The notes under the pieces were generated by a model. That model was not told the DNA's origin. It did no database searches and saw only the letters and a list, made by a program, of their open reading frames with translations. DNA of 64,000 bases from Odobenus rosmarus divergens (lineage: Eukaryota > Chordata > Mammalia > Carnivora > Odobenidae). Position numbers and translations under genes: made by a program. Positions 1-10,319 of the stretch are shown one piece after another (the stretch's first letter is position 1; every line of letters starts with the position of its first letter). The stretch covers positions 1,009,173 through 1,073,172 of the forward strand of contig NW_004450302.1 of the NCBI RefSeq assembly GCF_000321225.1, in the 5' to 3' direction.

Positions 1-116
1 GCCTGGGTGGCTCAGATGGTTAAGCGTCTGCCTTCGGCTCAGGTCATGATCCCAGGGTCCTGGGATCGAGTCCCGCATCGGGCTCCCTGCTCCTTGGGAG
101 CCTGCTTCTCCCTCTG

Positions 117-151
<35 letters not shown>

Positions 152-188
152 CTCTCATGAATAAATAAATAAAATCTTAAAAAAAAAA
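1..188 (+). repeat. CAN-SINE (tRNA-derived SINE)
   Basis: The copy starts inside the GCCTGGGTGGCTCAG head, so its first bases lie left of the window. It has a tRNA-like part, a (TC)n run at about 118-150 and an AATAAATAAATAAAATCTT tail with an A-run. It abuts an opposite-strand copy tail to tail. Confidence 0.95.
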
Positions 189-375
189 GATTTTATTTAT
201 TTATTTGAGACAGAGTGAGCAAGAGAGAGCACAAGGTGGGGGAGAGGCAGAGGGTGAGGGAGAAGCAGACTCCCCGCTGAGCAGGAAGCCCGATTTGGGA
301 CTTGATCCCAGAACCCTGGGATCATGACCTGAGCTGAAAGCAGATGCTCAACTGACTGAGCCACCCAGGCGCCCC
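189..375 (-). repeat. CAN-SINE
   Basis: Minus-strand copy running from the T-rich reverse tail to the GAGCCACCCAGGCGCCCC head. Directly adjacent to the plus-strand copy at 1-188, so the pair forms a long inverted repeat. Confidence 0.95.
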
Positions 376-442
376 TCCCCCCAATTCTGAGAAAGAAAAC
401 CATGAGATGAAGAGAAGCTAGGTCTTTACTGGAGGTATTCTT

Positions 443-610
443 TTTTTTTTTTTTAATAATTTTTTATTGTTATGTTAACCACCATACATTACATCATTAG
501 TTTTTGATGTAGTGTTCCATGATTCATTGTTTGTGCATAACACCCAGTGCTCCACGCAGAACATGCCCTCCTTACTACCCATCACCAGGCTAACCCATCC
601 CCCACCCCCC
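443..610 (-). mobile_element. 5'-truncated carnivore L1 3' end
   Basis: Reverse complement of the L1 3' UTR tail also seen in plus orientation near 34.4 and 48.6 kb (ATCAAAAACTAATGATGTAA motif). It is flanked by an 18-bp target-site duplication, TTTACTGGAGGTATTCTT, at 425-442 and 611-628. The duplication is exact, so this is a fairly young insertion. Confidence 0.9.
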
Positions 611-628
611 TTTACTGGAGGTATTCTT

Positions 629-2411
629 GAGGGGCTAGTGGTGAATGCCAAGATCAGAGCATCCCACGCTCAGCAAAACTCCCTAAAAACCCAATTATAC
701 CTCTTTCTCCAAAGTGTCATTCAGTATGACAGATGCTCCCAAATCTCTCTTCTCTGTGTCATAAAACAAGACCTCTGGGGTCTCTGGTCCCTGCCCCCTA
801 TCTTTTGGCTCAGCTTCCTTTTCATCCCCTAGGCCCTTCTTCTGTGACTATCTAGTACTTCCTCCTTCAACAGCTCCAACGAAGGCCTTGGATGTGTGGG
901 AAGGTGGTCATTAGTCATTTGGTCCCTGTCACATGGGCGCATGTGTGCAGAAATAGGTGTATGTGCTATATTCATTCCATCTCTACCTATCTCTCCCTTT
1001 CTGTATCTCTCAATCAGTGCTTTGATGTGATGCCACTGTCATCCAGCACATCGTCCTGGGCCGTGCAGTCTCTCACCCTTTAATCAGCTCCAGAGAAGGT
1101 GGCCCCCCTCCCTACCCTCTCACCGGCCCACCATTGCCTCAGTGAGACTTTTGGGAGTTTCCTGCTGGTGTCTGCCCTCTTTCCACTGGCCGCAGGCCAA
1201 GGTTTCCAGTCCAGATCGTCCTCCAAAGACCTGGAGACCGGTGATTTCTAGAAGCCACATGTGTATCTGCTCTCTTTGAGGGCCTCAAAAGTCCATGTAG
1301 CCAGCTTTCTCTCCTCCGACCCGGAAGTCTTGCTCCTTTCATTTCTCTTGCCCTCCTTCATTCACTCTGGACTCTACCAGGCCTGTCTCCACTCTCCTTA
1401 TGCCACCCCCACCCCACCTCTGTCCCAATACACCGTCCCCCAAACTGCCTAATGGCGTTCCAAGAAGGCGGCTTTGAGGGTTCGAGGCAAAGAAGAAATA
1501 AGGGCTTGCGGGGTCAGCCAGGTTGAAAATCTTGTGCTTTTGGAATAAAAATATCCATGTCAGCTTTGTCCCTGCACTGTTCCTCCCACCCATCCAGAAC
1601 ACCCCGTCTTTTTGTTACTTCTCCAGTCCCCCTTCCTCGGAGTCTTAGGGATAGGCCCGAGAACCCCTTTAGAGTCCAGAGGCTCCTTCTCCTCAGAGTC
1701 TTGGTCTACAATCAGGGGAATCTGCGATATAATTTAAATTGTGCTGGAAGGGGTTTAATTTAGACTAATTCGTAAGAATTCTTTAGGTCAATTACAGTGT
1801 CTTAACTGAAAACAGGAGGCTGGGTGGTGCATGGTGCCGTTGTAGGCGGCAGGCTCTGCTCTCTATCTCCCTCTGGTGGTCACTGCGATAATTACCTCTA
1901 ACGTGGGCACCAAGCTTGTGATTTGTGTGTAGTTGCTAGAAAATGGGGATCAGGGAAGGGAGCTGACCTAGGGGAGGAAGCCACCTGTTCTCTGGGAACC
2001 TGAATGTCTATCTGACCCATAGAGTCCCTGCAGACGCAGACGTTGGGACAGGCTGTTATTTCCTTACCCAATTTCCTTTTATGATTGTTGACTTTCTCCT
2101 TAGGAAGGGGCCAAAGAGGACAGAGAGGGAATAGGCTAGTGGAGTTCATAAGGGTGGAAGGTACTGATCCTGGCAAGAATGGGAAGAAGCTGGCACAGAC
2201 ATACTGCCAGATCTTCTCTGAGTAAAAACCAACTAGGGGGGAAGATGGGCTGGAACGGAGGCGTGACTATCTGGTGGAGAGGCAGGAAGAACAGGCCCCA
2301 GGGGGGTTGCCTTTTATATTTCCTATGGGAGGTTGGCAGTCTTGGGGTGCAGATTGCAGACTGTGAGCTATACTTCTATAAATTCTCCTTTCTGAACAAA
2401 ATAAAACCCCA
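629..2411. other. Unassigned non-coding stretch
   Basis: I see no exon with convincing homology and no complete known repeat. Open frames here are short and show no domain. A CTCF-like motif at 1866-1879 is listed separately. If a GSDMA-like transcript runs leftward from the relic at 3.2-5.9 kb, this would be its downstream flank. Confidence 0.4.
1866..1879 (-). promoter_or_regulatory. Candidate CTCF site
   Basis: The minus strand reads CCACCAGAGGGAGA, close to the CTCF core CCASYAGRKGGCRS with mismatches only near its 3' end. CTCF sites are known to organise the human 17q21 ORMDL3/GSDMB domain. Occupancy here is inference. Confidence 0.3.
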
Positions 2412-2424
2412 AGAATCCTTTCTT

Positions 2425-2626
2425 TTCTTTTCTTTTTTTTAAGATTTATTTATTTGAGAGAGAGCGAATGAGAGAGCATGAGCAGAGGGAAGAGGCAGAC
2501 GGAGAGGGAGAAGCAGGTCCCCCGCTGAGCAGGGAGCCCGATGCGGGACTCGATCCCAGGATCCCAGGATCATGACCTGAGCTGAAGGCAGATGTTTAAC
2601 TGATTGAGCCACCCAGGCACCCCGCC
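2425..2626 (-). repeat. CAN-SINE
   Basis: Full-length minus-strand copy with a T-rich reverse tail and a CACCCAGGCACCCC head. The imperfect target-site duplication is AGAATCCTTTCTT at 2412-2424 and AGAGTCCTTTCTT at 2627-2639. Confidence 0.93.
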
Positions 2627-3187
2627 AGAGTCCTTTCTTATCCTCTAAAATACTTTGAGGTTTCTTCCCAAACTCCCAAATCAGCTTTGGAGCCCAAGAC
2701 ACCTCCAAACTCCTGGTTGAGTAGACAAGTCTTGTGATACTGTTCAGGGCCTTGTGACACTTGTCCCAAGTTCAGGGTCTTGTGACACTTGTTCAACTTG
2801 AAGTTGTGCTGAAGAATTAGAGAAGTGTGTCAAACTTTAATGTGTCAGCTCTCGCTGCCCCCAGGCCTCCACTGCCAATCCCTCTACCCACGAGGCTGGT
2901 ATGGAGTCCACTGCCAGTTCCAGCCGAAATCCAGAGATGCCTCCTCTGTCAGCTGATCCCCCCCAGAACTCCAGCTCTTCCTGAGCCCCTGGACATGCAG
3001 CTGGAAGAGGTGCTGGAGCTCTGGTCTACTTCATGGTTGATGAGAGAGAAACTTTCTTCCTCAGCTATGATTGCTAGGCCCCTCCTGATGGGACAGAGCC
3101 CCTAGATCCTTGTAAAAGGTACTGGGTCCCAGATGGAACCTTTGAAGTTCTCCCTCCAAGAGAACTTGGAGGCAAAGTGCCTCTCCA

Positions 3188-3410
3188 TTACACCAGCAAC
3201 CCTGGGTCTATGCAAAGGCCCACTCTGCTTTCCCTAGTCCTGGTCAGGGAGAGCCAGGTGTTCTTGACCAGCACCTGAAGGATGGAGGGGGTGGCATAGA
3301 GGGCACAGAGTGGTGACAAGGCATTGTGCTCCCTGGTATAGAGGGGTCCATCCCCTCGTATGCCAAGGCTGTAGAGTCCTACCAGGGTCCGGGTCACCTA
3401 CAGCTCTGAC
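3188..3410 (-). pseudogene. Gasdermin-like last exon with in-frame TAG
   Basis: A splice acceptor (ACTTTCAG) precedes base 3410. The frame reads SEL, then TAG at 3398-3400, then VTRTLVGLYSLGIRGDG and later LSPLCALYATPSILQVL. The TAG falls inside the EL.(L)TEALVGL block of GSDMA-type proteins, with residues aligning on both sides. The frame then stays open to 3188, past the normal gasdermin end. Confidence 0.7.
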
Positions 3411-3924
3411 CTGAAAGTCCCTGCACAGCTTAAAGTGAAGACAGAAAAGCCCTACCTCCCCCTAGATGAAATTCTAGTCCAGGGAGGTCTCCATCTGCAC
3501 AATAGGGAATAAATATCATGGGATGATTTGCTTTGGGGAACGACCAGCTTCAGAAGTGGTCTGCAGTAAAATTTTAAATTCCAGCCCCTGCCCCCACCCT
3601 TGACCCCTCTGTCCATTAGTGCTAGAGTTGAGCAGAAATGGGCACAGATTAAGAGTCTGGAGACCTGAATCCCATTGAAAGCTCTGCTAGGAGCCTGCTG
3701 TATGGCCCTGGGGAAGTACCTCCGTCTCGGGGCCAGAGACATCATCTGTGACCGAGGGGGTGGAGCTGCATGAGCTCTTGCATCCTTTCTTGTGCTCAAA
3801 CTCGTTTTACCCAAGTTGTCACCTCTCACACCTGTCCTGCAACCCCCAGGCCCCTCACCAGCTGTCTGTCAGGAACTCTTTCTGCACAGACACAGCCAGC
3901 AGAATAATAATTCTTAATAATTTT

Positions 3925-4117
3925 TTTAAAAGATTTTATTTATTTATTTGACAGAGAGAGACACAGTGAGAGAGGGAACACAAGCAGGGGGAGTGGGAGA
4001 GGGAGAAGCAGGCTTCCCACTGAGCAGGGAACCCCATGCGGGGCTCGATCCCAAGACCCTGGGATCATGACCTGAGCTGAAGGCAGACGCTTAACAACTG
4101 AGCCACCCAGGCGCCCC
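3925..4117 (-). repeat. CAN-SINE
   Basis: Minus-strand full-length copy inside an intron of the gasdermin relic. A perfect 17-bp target-site duplication, TAATTCTTAATAATTTT, lies at 3908-3924 and 4118-4134. Confidence 0.96.
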
Positions 4118-4272
4118 TAATTCTTAATAATTTTAAGCAAGAACTCCTGTAGTTTTCATTTTGCACTGAGACCTAAATTATATTGTAGGTCTGCCTTGGT
4201 ACCTTTGGGTCTAAGCCAGGAGACCTGCCAGTCACATCAGGGAGGGACCCCAACCCCACTCCCGACCCTTAC

Positions 4273-4425
4273 CACGCAGAGCCCCTGCAGGTAGATCATG
4301 TAACCAGCCAGTATTGGGTTGGGTTTACTAGAAGTCTCCTGCAGTCATTCAGAGAACTGAGTCCCCAGCCCTGCCTCTTGGATCCCCAGAATCTCTGGCT
4401 CACTAAGATCCAGGGCCCCATCCAC
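4273..4425 (-). pseudogene. Gasdermin-like C-terminal exon with in-frame TGA
   Basis: Bounded by an acceptor (TATCTGCCAG) before 4425 and a strong donor (GTG|GTAAGG) after 4273; 153 bases, 51 codons. Codons 2-8 read DGALDLS, matching the gasdermin EGALD helix. Codons 36-47 read ILAGYMIYLQGL, matching the paired helix. Codon 27 (4345-4347) is TGA. Splice sites and frame survive while the coding frame is broken. Confidence 0.68.
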
Positions 4426-4629
4426 CTGGCAGATAGGGGAAGTGATCAGCTAGGTACTCCTACAGTCGGAGAGACAGGGAAAAGTCCCTGAGGAGGGGGA
4501 GTTCTCCCCGTTCAGAGAGAAGACTCCGTCAGGGTAAGGCCCCAGTCTCTCGCTTAGCTTAAAGAAGCCTCCCTGCAGTGCGCTGAGATCTCCCGGGGGA
4601 AGCAGGTCCGTCACCCCCATCCAGCCCAC

Positions 4630-4865
4630 ACGCGCCCCAGCCACCTTTAGCCCCGCCCAGGCCACCAAGCCCCGCCCCTGTCCTCTTAATCCCCGCCCCT
4701 TTCCCCCGATCATCTCCACTCGGGTCCCGCCCCCGGCGCTCACAGTCCGGCCCCACCACTCTGGCCCGCTCCGGATTTCCCTTATCACCCCGCCCCCGGC
4801 CTGAGAAAGCCCGCTCGCCCCGCCCCGGCCCCGCCCCCGGAGCCTCCGCCCCGCCCCCACCGTGT
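4630..4865. promoter_or_regulatory. GC-box array inside the gasdermin relic
   Basis: Eight or more CCCCGCCC or CCGCCCC units (Sp1/KLF-type boxes on the minus strand) are packed into about 230 bases with raised CpG. It could be a GC-rich minisatellite, a remnant CpG island or a cryptic promoter. No start site can be proved from sequence. Confidence 0.45.
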
Positions 4866-4894
4866 CCCCTACTCCCGCCGCACCATGCCTTAGC

Positions 4895-5272
4895 TGGGCG
4901 GCCGCTGTCCCGGATCCGGTCTTCCAGCGCCAGCCGCTTCTCCACCGCAGCCCGTAGCGCCTGAAACTCCATGTGGTCCCGGCTCAGGCCCAGACTGAGC
5001 TCTGGGTGCAGGACAGTGGTGACCAGGACCTTACCCCGCTCCACCCGCCTCGACGTGACTTCACTGAGCGGGCCCCCCACCCCCAGGCACAGAGGCTCCC
5101 TTCCGGGCCTTGGCGTTCTGTGCCCTCCTTCAGGTACCCCTCCCCAGGGGAAGATGATCAGGGCAGGTCTAGTGTGGGGTGCCCGGGAGCTCAGCTCCGT
5201 ACAGTAGTTTCCAGGGGGCACTGAGGATGCTGCAGAGGGCAAAGGGACACACCCCGTCACCATGAGTGGCTG
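4895..5272 (-). pseudogene. Gasdermin-like linker exon(s), weak
   Basis: An acceptor-like CTCTATAG precedes 5272. Downstream, a frame around 4930-4990 reads HMEFQALRAAVEKRL, resembling the first helix after the gasdermin linker. A CPFALCSIL piece near 5230 may match the preceding strand but needs a frame change. Homology is weak and boundaries are uncertain. Confidence 0.4.
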
Positions 5273-5759
5273 CTATAGAGGAGCAGGAGAGTCCCACGAG
5301 GGGTTGGGGGACGGCTGAGGACAGGGGAACTGGGCAGAGGGTGGAGCTGGGAGGGAAAGCCTACTGAGACCCGGAACCCTGGGTAAGCCGCTAGACTTTT
5401 CCAAGGTAGTTTTCCAAACGCTCCGAGGTGGGGACTGCAAATGTGACCTAGCCTGCCTCACAAGATTCAGGTGAGACGTTGGATGGAGACGTCCTGAGAA
5501 AGAGAAGAGGGGAATTGTAAAAGATGAAGATGCTGCTATTAGGGGAACTGGGTGAGAGGCAGGTAAGGAGGAGAGAGGTTAGGTTGCCCTGATGGTGGGC
5601 AGGGATGCAGGGAAGAGTCCAGGGCTGTGGGAGGGGAAGGGAGGCGCAAGTGTGTGCGTGCATGGGGGTGGGGCAGAGGAAGCATTTCGAGGATTCCCAG
5701 GCTTTGAACCGCACAGCAGTGAGGAGGGGGATGGAATGCCCTCTCCAGGCTTTCCCCCC

Positions 5760-5845
5760 TTCTCCAGGGTGCCTTCCTCCAGCGGCTCCACAGCTTTGGT
5801 CACCAGAACATACAGCTTCTCATGCTCCCAAAGCTTCTTCAGCTC
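5760..5845 (-). pseudogene. Gasdermin-like N-domain exon
   Basis: Acceptor ACACCACAG precedes 5845. The exon reads ELKKLWEHEKLYVLVTKAVE and continues to TLEKG, matching the gasdermin segment LK.M...ENLYVV.E.VETV..VTLE. No GT donor is visible at the expected end (GAGAAGGGGGG), so the donor may be lost. The alignment is short but spans a highly conserved segment. Confidence 0.6.
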
Positions 5846-5974
5846 CTGTGGTGTGTGGAGTGGGGCTGGCTCTGAGTGGGTGGGGCTCTCTTCCTATCCC
5901 CCTCCAGCTCCCTCACTTGCATCCCTGGGTCCCCCCTTGTTTCTCCCTATCCCTCCCTTGTCCCTTTCCCTTGG

Positions 5975-5977
<3 letters not shown>

Positions 5978-6021
<44 letters not shown>
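5978..6021 (+). repeat. (GT)n microsatellite
   Basis: An uninterrupted GT dinucleotide run of about 22 units, likely polymorphic in length. Confidence 0.98.
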
Positions 6022-6025
<4 letters not shown>

Positions 6026-6501
6026 AGAGGGACAGGGCCCCTGTAGGTTCTAGTCCTAGTTCTTTCCGGACTCCCTGTGTGACCTTGGACAACTCACTGC
6101 CCCTCTCTGGGCCCTTTTGTAAAATAAAGATCGCTGCCGGCTCTCATAGCCTGTGCTGCTCAGGTGGGGGCACAGCCCTCAGGAGCAGCGCCTCTCACCT
6201 GGCCTGGAACCCTCGACCGGCTTCCCTACCTCACTCTGCAGTGTTTTCTTGGTTCTGGAGGACAGGGGCTTGTTCCCACACATCTCTTGCAGGAACGTTC
6301 CTCGATGGTCTGACTCTGCATGATAAATTGCCCCTGACCCCAAAAGTGAAGAATTGAGGGCTGAACTCACTCAGTCAAAAGTCTCGAGGAGACAGTGATG
6401 GCCCTAAGTGCAGATGTGAGTATTGTGACTGGGTGCAGGTAAGCTAGATGCCAGGGACCGGGAGGTGCGTGGGAATGGTGGTGGCAGTAGGACATTAAAA
6501 A

Positions 6502-6650
6502 GGGACAGAGAGACAAGAACTGAGAAGTGCCATGGTGCGCTCCCTCCCGGTACTGGAGATTCCAGAGCCATCTTACGGGGACAGCGAGACAAGAACTGAG
6601 AAGGGCCATGATGCGCTCACTCCCGGTACTGGAGATTCCAGAGCCATCTT
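6502..6650. repeat. 76-bp-period tandem duplication
   Basis: Two copies, 6502-6574 and 6578-6650, run from GGGACAG(A/C)GAGACAAGAA to CAGAGCCATCTT with a few substitutions. The period is 76 bases. There is no coding role in sight; it lies upstream of the gasdermin relic on the minus strand. Confidence 0.9.
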
Positions 6651-6827
6651 CTTCACCCGTCTGAAGAAAGATTGGCTTGAACCTTGGCATTTGCTTTCAG
6701 TGCCCCACTGGGCTCACACGGCCCCTGCCGCCGGCCTCTGTCATGGCGGCTGCCATCGCTAACCTGTCAGGTCGCCAAGGATGGATACCATGACTTCCTC
6801 ATTTTTGTATCTGCAGTGCCTGGCACA

Positions 6828-6868
6828 TAGTAGTAACTCAATAAATGTCGAATGAATGAATGGGCTTG
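6828..6868 (+). repeat. MIR-type 3' remnant
   Basis: Short match to the MIR end (GTGCCTGGCACATAGTAG then CTCAATAAATG), followed by a GAAT repeat. Confidence 0.55.
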
Positions 6869-6869
6869 T

Positions 6870-7562
6870 GGTGGCATCTCTTTTGGCAGCTCGAGGCCTC
6901 TCTCTGCTTGGTTTTCTGCCTTCCTGGTTGGGGACACAGTTCCTCATAGGCAGCGAGGTTGCTGGTGACAAAGTCCCAGCAAGATGAGGTGAAGCTGTTT
7001 GTAGTCGGAACTCCTCTTAGTCTAATGGGGGAGGTGCAGCCCTCCCCTCGGTGTAAGCTGTCCAGTTGCTTCTGGTTTTGAGGCTGATATGCCTTCCCTC
7101 TGCAAGAGAGCTCGGTGTTGCACTTGAAATGTCTGCATGTGAGCCCAGGACAGGAAGGGTGGGGGCTGCGCCTCCCTCAGCTCCTGGGTACCCACAGTTA
7201 GCTCCCTGTTCACTTCCTTTAGTAGATAACGAGGCTTTGTAGATGCTCAGGTCTCTGTTTCTGGGGTAGGTCTTGGTCTCCCCAGGTTCAGAGCTCCCCA
7301 AAGAGAAAAGATCCTATTTCTTCCATTAGTCTGGGAGTTCCCCAAGAGTTAGGTTCATGTCTCTCCCCCTCAGACTGGGAGCTCCCTCAGGGCCGCTTCA
7401 GGCTTCTGCTCCACAGGGCAGGAAGAAATTGGTGTGCGAGGGCTGAGTGGGGGACTTCTCTTCTCCCACCCCTACCTACAGCCCGCTGGCTCCAGGATGC
7501 TGCATGTGGATGCCAAGCTGGGTCCTGCCCCAGACCTCTCAGATTCTTCTGGACCAGATATG
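6870..7562. other. Unassigned stretch
   Basis: No convincing exon or full repeat is seen. It contains short self-similar phrases built on 'gttcagagctcccc' and 'ctgggagttcccc', but I cannot assign a function. Confidence 0.4.
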
Positions 7563-7576
7563 TGGCTGGGCTCTCT

Positions 7577-7781
7577 CTCTTTTTTTTTTAAGATTTTATT
7601 TTTATTTATTTGACAGAGAGAGACACAGCGAGAGAGGGAACACAAGCAGGGGGAGTGGGAGAGGGAGAAGCAGGCCTCCCGCCAAGCAGGGAGCTCGACG
7701 TGGGGCTCGATCCGAGGACCCCGGGATCATGACCTGAGCCGAAGGCAGATGCTTAACGACTGAGCCACCCAGGCGCCCCTA
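7577..7781 (-). repeat. CAN-SINE
   Basis: Full-length minus-strand copy. The perfect 14-bp target-site duplication TGGCTGGGCTCTCT lies at 7563-7576 and 7782-7795. Confidence 0.96.
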
Positions 7782-7795
7782 TGGCTGGGCTCTCT

Positions 7796-9760
7796 TGGCT
7801 CCTGGCCGCTCTGCTCCTGGCTCCCGCTCATCCCGGTGGGAGTGTTGGTTTTGACAGAGTGCATCTGTACCAGCCAGAAGTGTGAGAAGCAGGCAGCAAA
7901 AATGAAATCGTCCAGCTGCCAGCTTGGCACCTCAGAACATGGGTCCTATGATCCTTGGTCCCCAGTAGAGAGAAGGACGGGGGAGAAACTGGTTATGCCA
8001 CCCCTTCCTGCCTGCCCACTGACAGGTACGACCCAGAGGCCAGGGTGCAGAGGGAAGGGCTTAGGGGTTCAGCGACTTCTGCTCTAGGCGGGAGCATCTC
8101 CGAGTCTGTGGGGGCTCCGCTCTGTCCAGTGTCCTGTAATGCACTGAGTTGGAGCTATAGCTTCTGATGCCCCCTCCCACCAATTTCCGACTCCGGGACC
8201 CCAGCTGACTGGGGTGAAGGGGTCTCTATCCTCTGCTGCCCTAGATCCCAAGAGAGAAAGGAATTTGAGCCAGAGGGGGCCATGGGGAGAACTGGTAGAT
8301 CACTTTTACTATCCAGGGTCCTAGGACCCCTCCTGACCTGGGTTCCAGGCAAAGTTTCCCTCCCTGGATCTTTCCCATCCTGCGCTTACCTCGGGGAATC
8401 GGTGTTAGGTGTCCAGATGGGGGAACCGATTCTCTGCAGATCTCAAGGGTGCCATTTCTGCGGCTCAGGATAACAGGAAGTCAAGTGAGGCTCCAGAGAT
8501 GGGCATAGATGATAGAGTCTCAGGGCCCCACCTGTCCCCCCGCCTCCCACTCCCGTGGGTCTACATGGTCTCTTTCCCAGCATCCAGGGAGGTGTGTCCT
8601 GGCCTGATTTCAGGAATGGGTAGGTGAGCAGAGAGGGACAGACAGTGGCAGGGGAGAAATTGATGGAGGGTTTGATAGGGTTGGGGCCAAGGCTCCAAGG
8701 CCCAGGCTGGGGTATGGCTGGGGTGGAGGTCGAACTGCAGCCCGAAAATTCCCACATCCTTGTTCTTTCCCCACCCCTGAGCATCCCTGCAGGTGGGAGG
8801 CCCATGTCTCCTGAGAAAAGAGGATGGGGTGGGGGGGTCCTAGGTTTTTCGGAGATGAGTCAAGTTGAAGCTTCCTGGATGATATGAGGGAGCTCAGCCT
8901 TGGAGTGGTGGAGGGAGCCTCAGAGATGGCAAGAGGAAGGGTGGTGGTGGTGGTGGAAAGGAGACAGGGAAGTCAGGGTGGGTCAGAGGGTCTGAGGAAG
9001 TGATGGGTTCCCCTTTGCTTCTCCTTGAGTGGCTGCCCCATCTACCCCAGGCTCTGCCCCAAACTGGGTGGAGCCCTGGTTCAGTGGTTTTATCTTCAGC
9101 TTCTATTGGGGTTTCCATGAGCTTCCCCAAAGCAGCTGTTTCCTCCCTGGAGGCCGCATGGCTGGATCATCCTACATGGGGGCAAGGGATGGGGTGTGTT
9201 GACCCCTTTGGTCCCTTGAGAAGCCAATTTGGTGATAGGGATATCTCATAGGGCCCCCCTCCTTTGGCCTACTTGGTCTCTGCCACCCCAGGAGTTCCTT
9301 CATTAACTTGGAGCACATCTAGTTTCTCTGTACCCCGTGCTCAGACTCCCACTGGGAGAAAAGACAGATTGCCAAGAGGGGAACAGCTCCCTCTCCCTTT
9401 GCTTCCTCTGCCCTGTCCAACAGGCCGGAGGCTGCCAGCTGATGACTGATGCCTGGACGTTGCCCTCCTTCCCTCCTCCCTCTTTGTCCTCCCTCCAGCC
9501 TCCTCCCATCCTCCATTCTGGTTCCATCATCATTAATTCATAGGCCCTGGCCTCCCTAGCAGATAGACTCCGGTGTCAGGAGCTGGGAGGTGGGAGGGGA
9601 GAGAGGAGTTGGCATCCAGCCCAGTGGGAACACCCACCACCGAAGCGGTGGCAGAGGATGTGGTGAAGAGCTCAACACCCTCCCACTCCTCATTGTCAGG
9701 CCACAGGTGTTCAGTGAGGTGAACAACAAGGAAGAGATCAGGGGCATTAATAAAAGTGAC
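7796..9760. other. Unassigned interval between gasdermin relic and LRRC3C
   Basis: Mostly purine- or pyrimidine-rich unique sequence. The N-terminal gasdermin exons would be expected in or near this interval; only weak, unconvincing matches were found near 7850-7930. No repeat was recognised. Confidence 0.4.
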
Positions 9761-9766
9761 TTTATT
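9761..9766 (-). terminator. LRRC3C: Poly(A) signal of LRRC3C
   Basis: TTTATT on the plus strand reads AATAAA on the minus strand, about 1 kb after the LRRC3C stop. No other canonical signal was noticed closer to the stop, but I did not scan exhaustively. Confidence 0.55.
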
Positions 9767-10025
9767 GAGCTGTCCGGTGGTATTCTGGGGGTGGGAGATC
9801 TCCTAGTCCCCATCCGCCTCCAGCTCCCAGTGACCTATCTTCAGCTCCGACATAGAGGAGACCACTCTTCTCCCAAGGGAAAGGGTTCAGAAAGCCCGTC
9901 AGTGTATAAAGGAGGGAGCAGAGAGATGGGGCATCTCTGGAAAAGGAAGCAGCACTCTCTAAGCCAGGGGGGTCCCCAACAGAGGGCAGAGGGAGAGGAG
10001 AGAGGAGCCTGGGGCCAAGAGAGAG

Positions 10026-10319
10026 GCAGGAAGTGAGGGTGGAGCTTCTCAGGAGAGGTGGAGAGAGGAGAGCAGGAGACCACAAGGCCCAGCCTCCCCT
10101 GGTGTCTCTCTGCACCCTCTACTGCAACCCCCCGGGGATGTCTCGTTGCTGCCCATACTTTCCGAGTTGTTTGCAGGAAGTGAGGGTGGAGCTTCTCAGG
10201 AGAGGTGGAGAGAGGAGAGCAGGAGACCACAAGGCCCAGCCTCCCCTGGTGTCTCTCTGCACCCTCTACTGCAACCCCCCGGGGATGTCTCGTTGCTGCC
10301 CATACTTTCCGAGTTGTTT
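10026..10319. repeat. Perfect 147-bp tandem duplication
   Basis: Copies 10026-10172 and 10173-10319 are identical base for base by eye, starting GCAGGAAGTGAGGGTGG and ending CGAGTTGTTT. They fall in the predicted LRRC3C 3' UTR. Perfect identity means a very recent duplication or an assembly artefact. Confidence 0.95.

Larger units (their letters stand above)
3188..5850 (-). pseudogene. Gasdermin relic at the GSDMA position
   Basis: Minus-strand pieces in collinear order resemble gasdermin exons. 5760-5845 encodes a segment with KLYVLVTKAVE, matching the conserved (N/K)LYVV.E.VE strand region. About 4900-5272 holds a helix-like MEFQALRAAVEKRLALEDRI piece. 4273-4425 carries a GALDLSE...ILAGYMIYLQGL helix pair, and 3188-3410 carries the terminal LVGL...LCALYA..SIL motif. 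Gasdermins pair an N-terminal pore-forming domain with an autoinhibitory C-terminal domain. Here the C-terminal exons hold in-frame TGA (4345-4347) and TAG (3398-3400) codons, and the usual stop after the last helix is gone. Position left of LRRC3C matches GSDMA, but divergence is high. It is either decayed GSDMA or an extra tandem GSDMA-like copy. First coding exons were not found. Confidence 0.65.

Noticed and set aside
1..375. SINE-derived frames reading [22 protein letters not shown] peptides, here and at every CAN-SINE
   Set aside because: These translate the tRNA-like SINE head and recur at each copy. They are not genes.
4559..5263. 234-codon minus-strand open frame
   Set aside because: It runs through the GC-box array, which lacks stops because of composition. 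Only a short part around 4930-4990 resembles a gasdermin helix; the rest is low-complexity Arg/Gly.
7850..7930. Possible gasdermin N-terminal exon on the minus strand (RFHFCCLLL-like or DDFIFAACFSHFWLV-like frames)
   Set aside because: The resemblance to the RF.PFCLV block is short, in two competing frames, and the required upstream residues and splice sites are missing.
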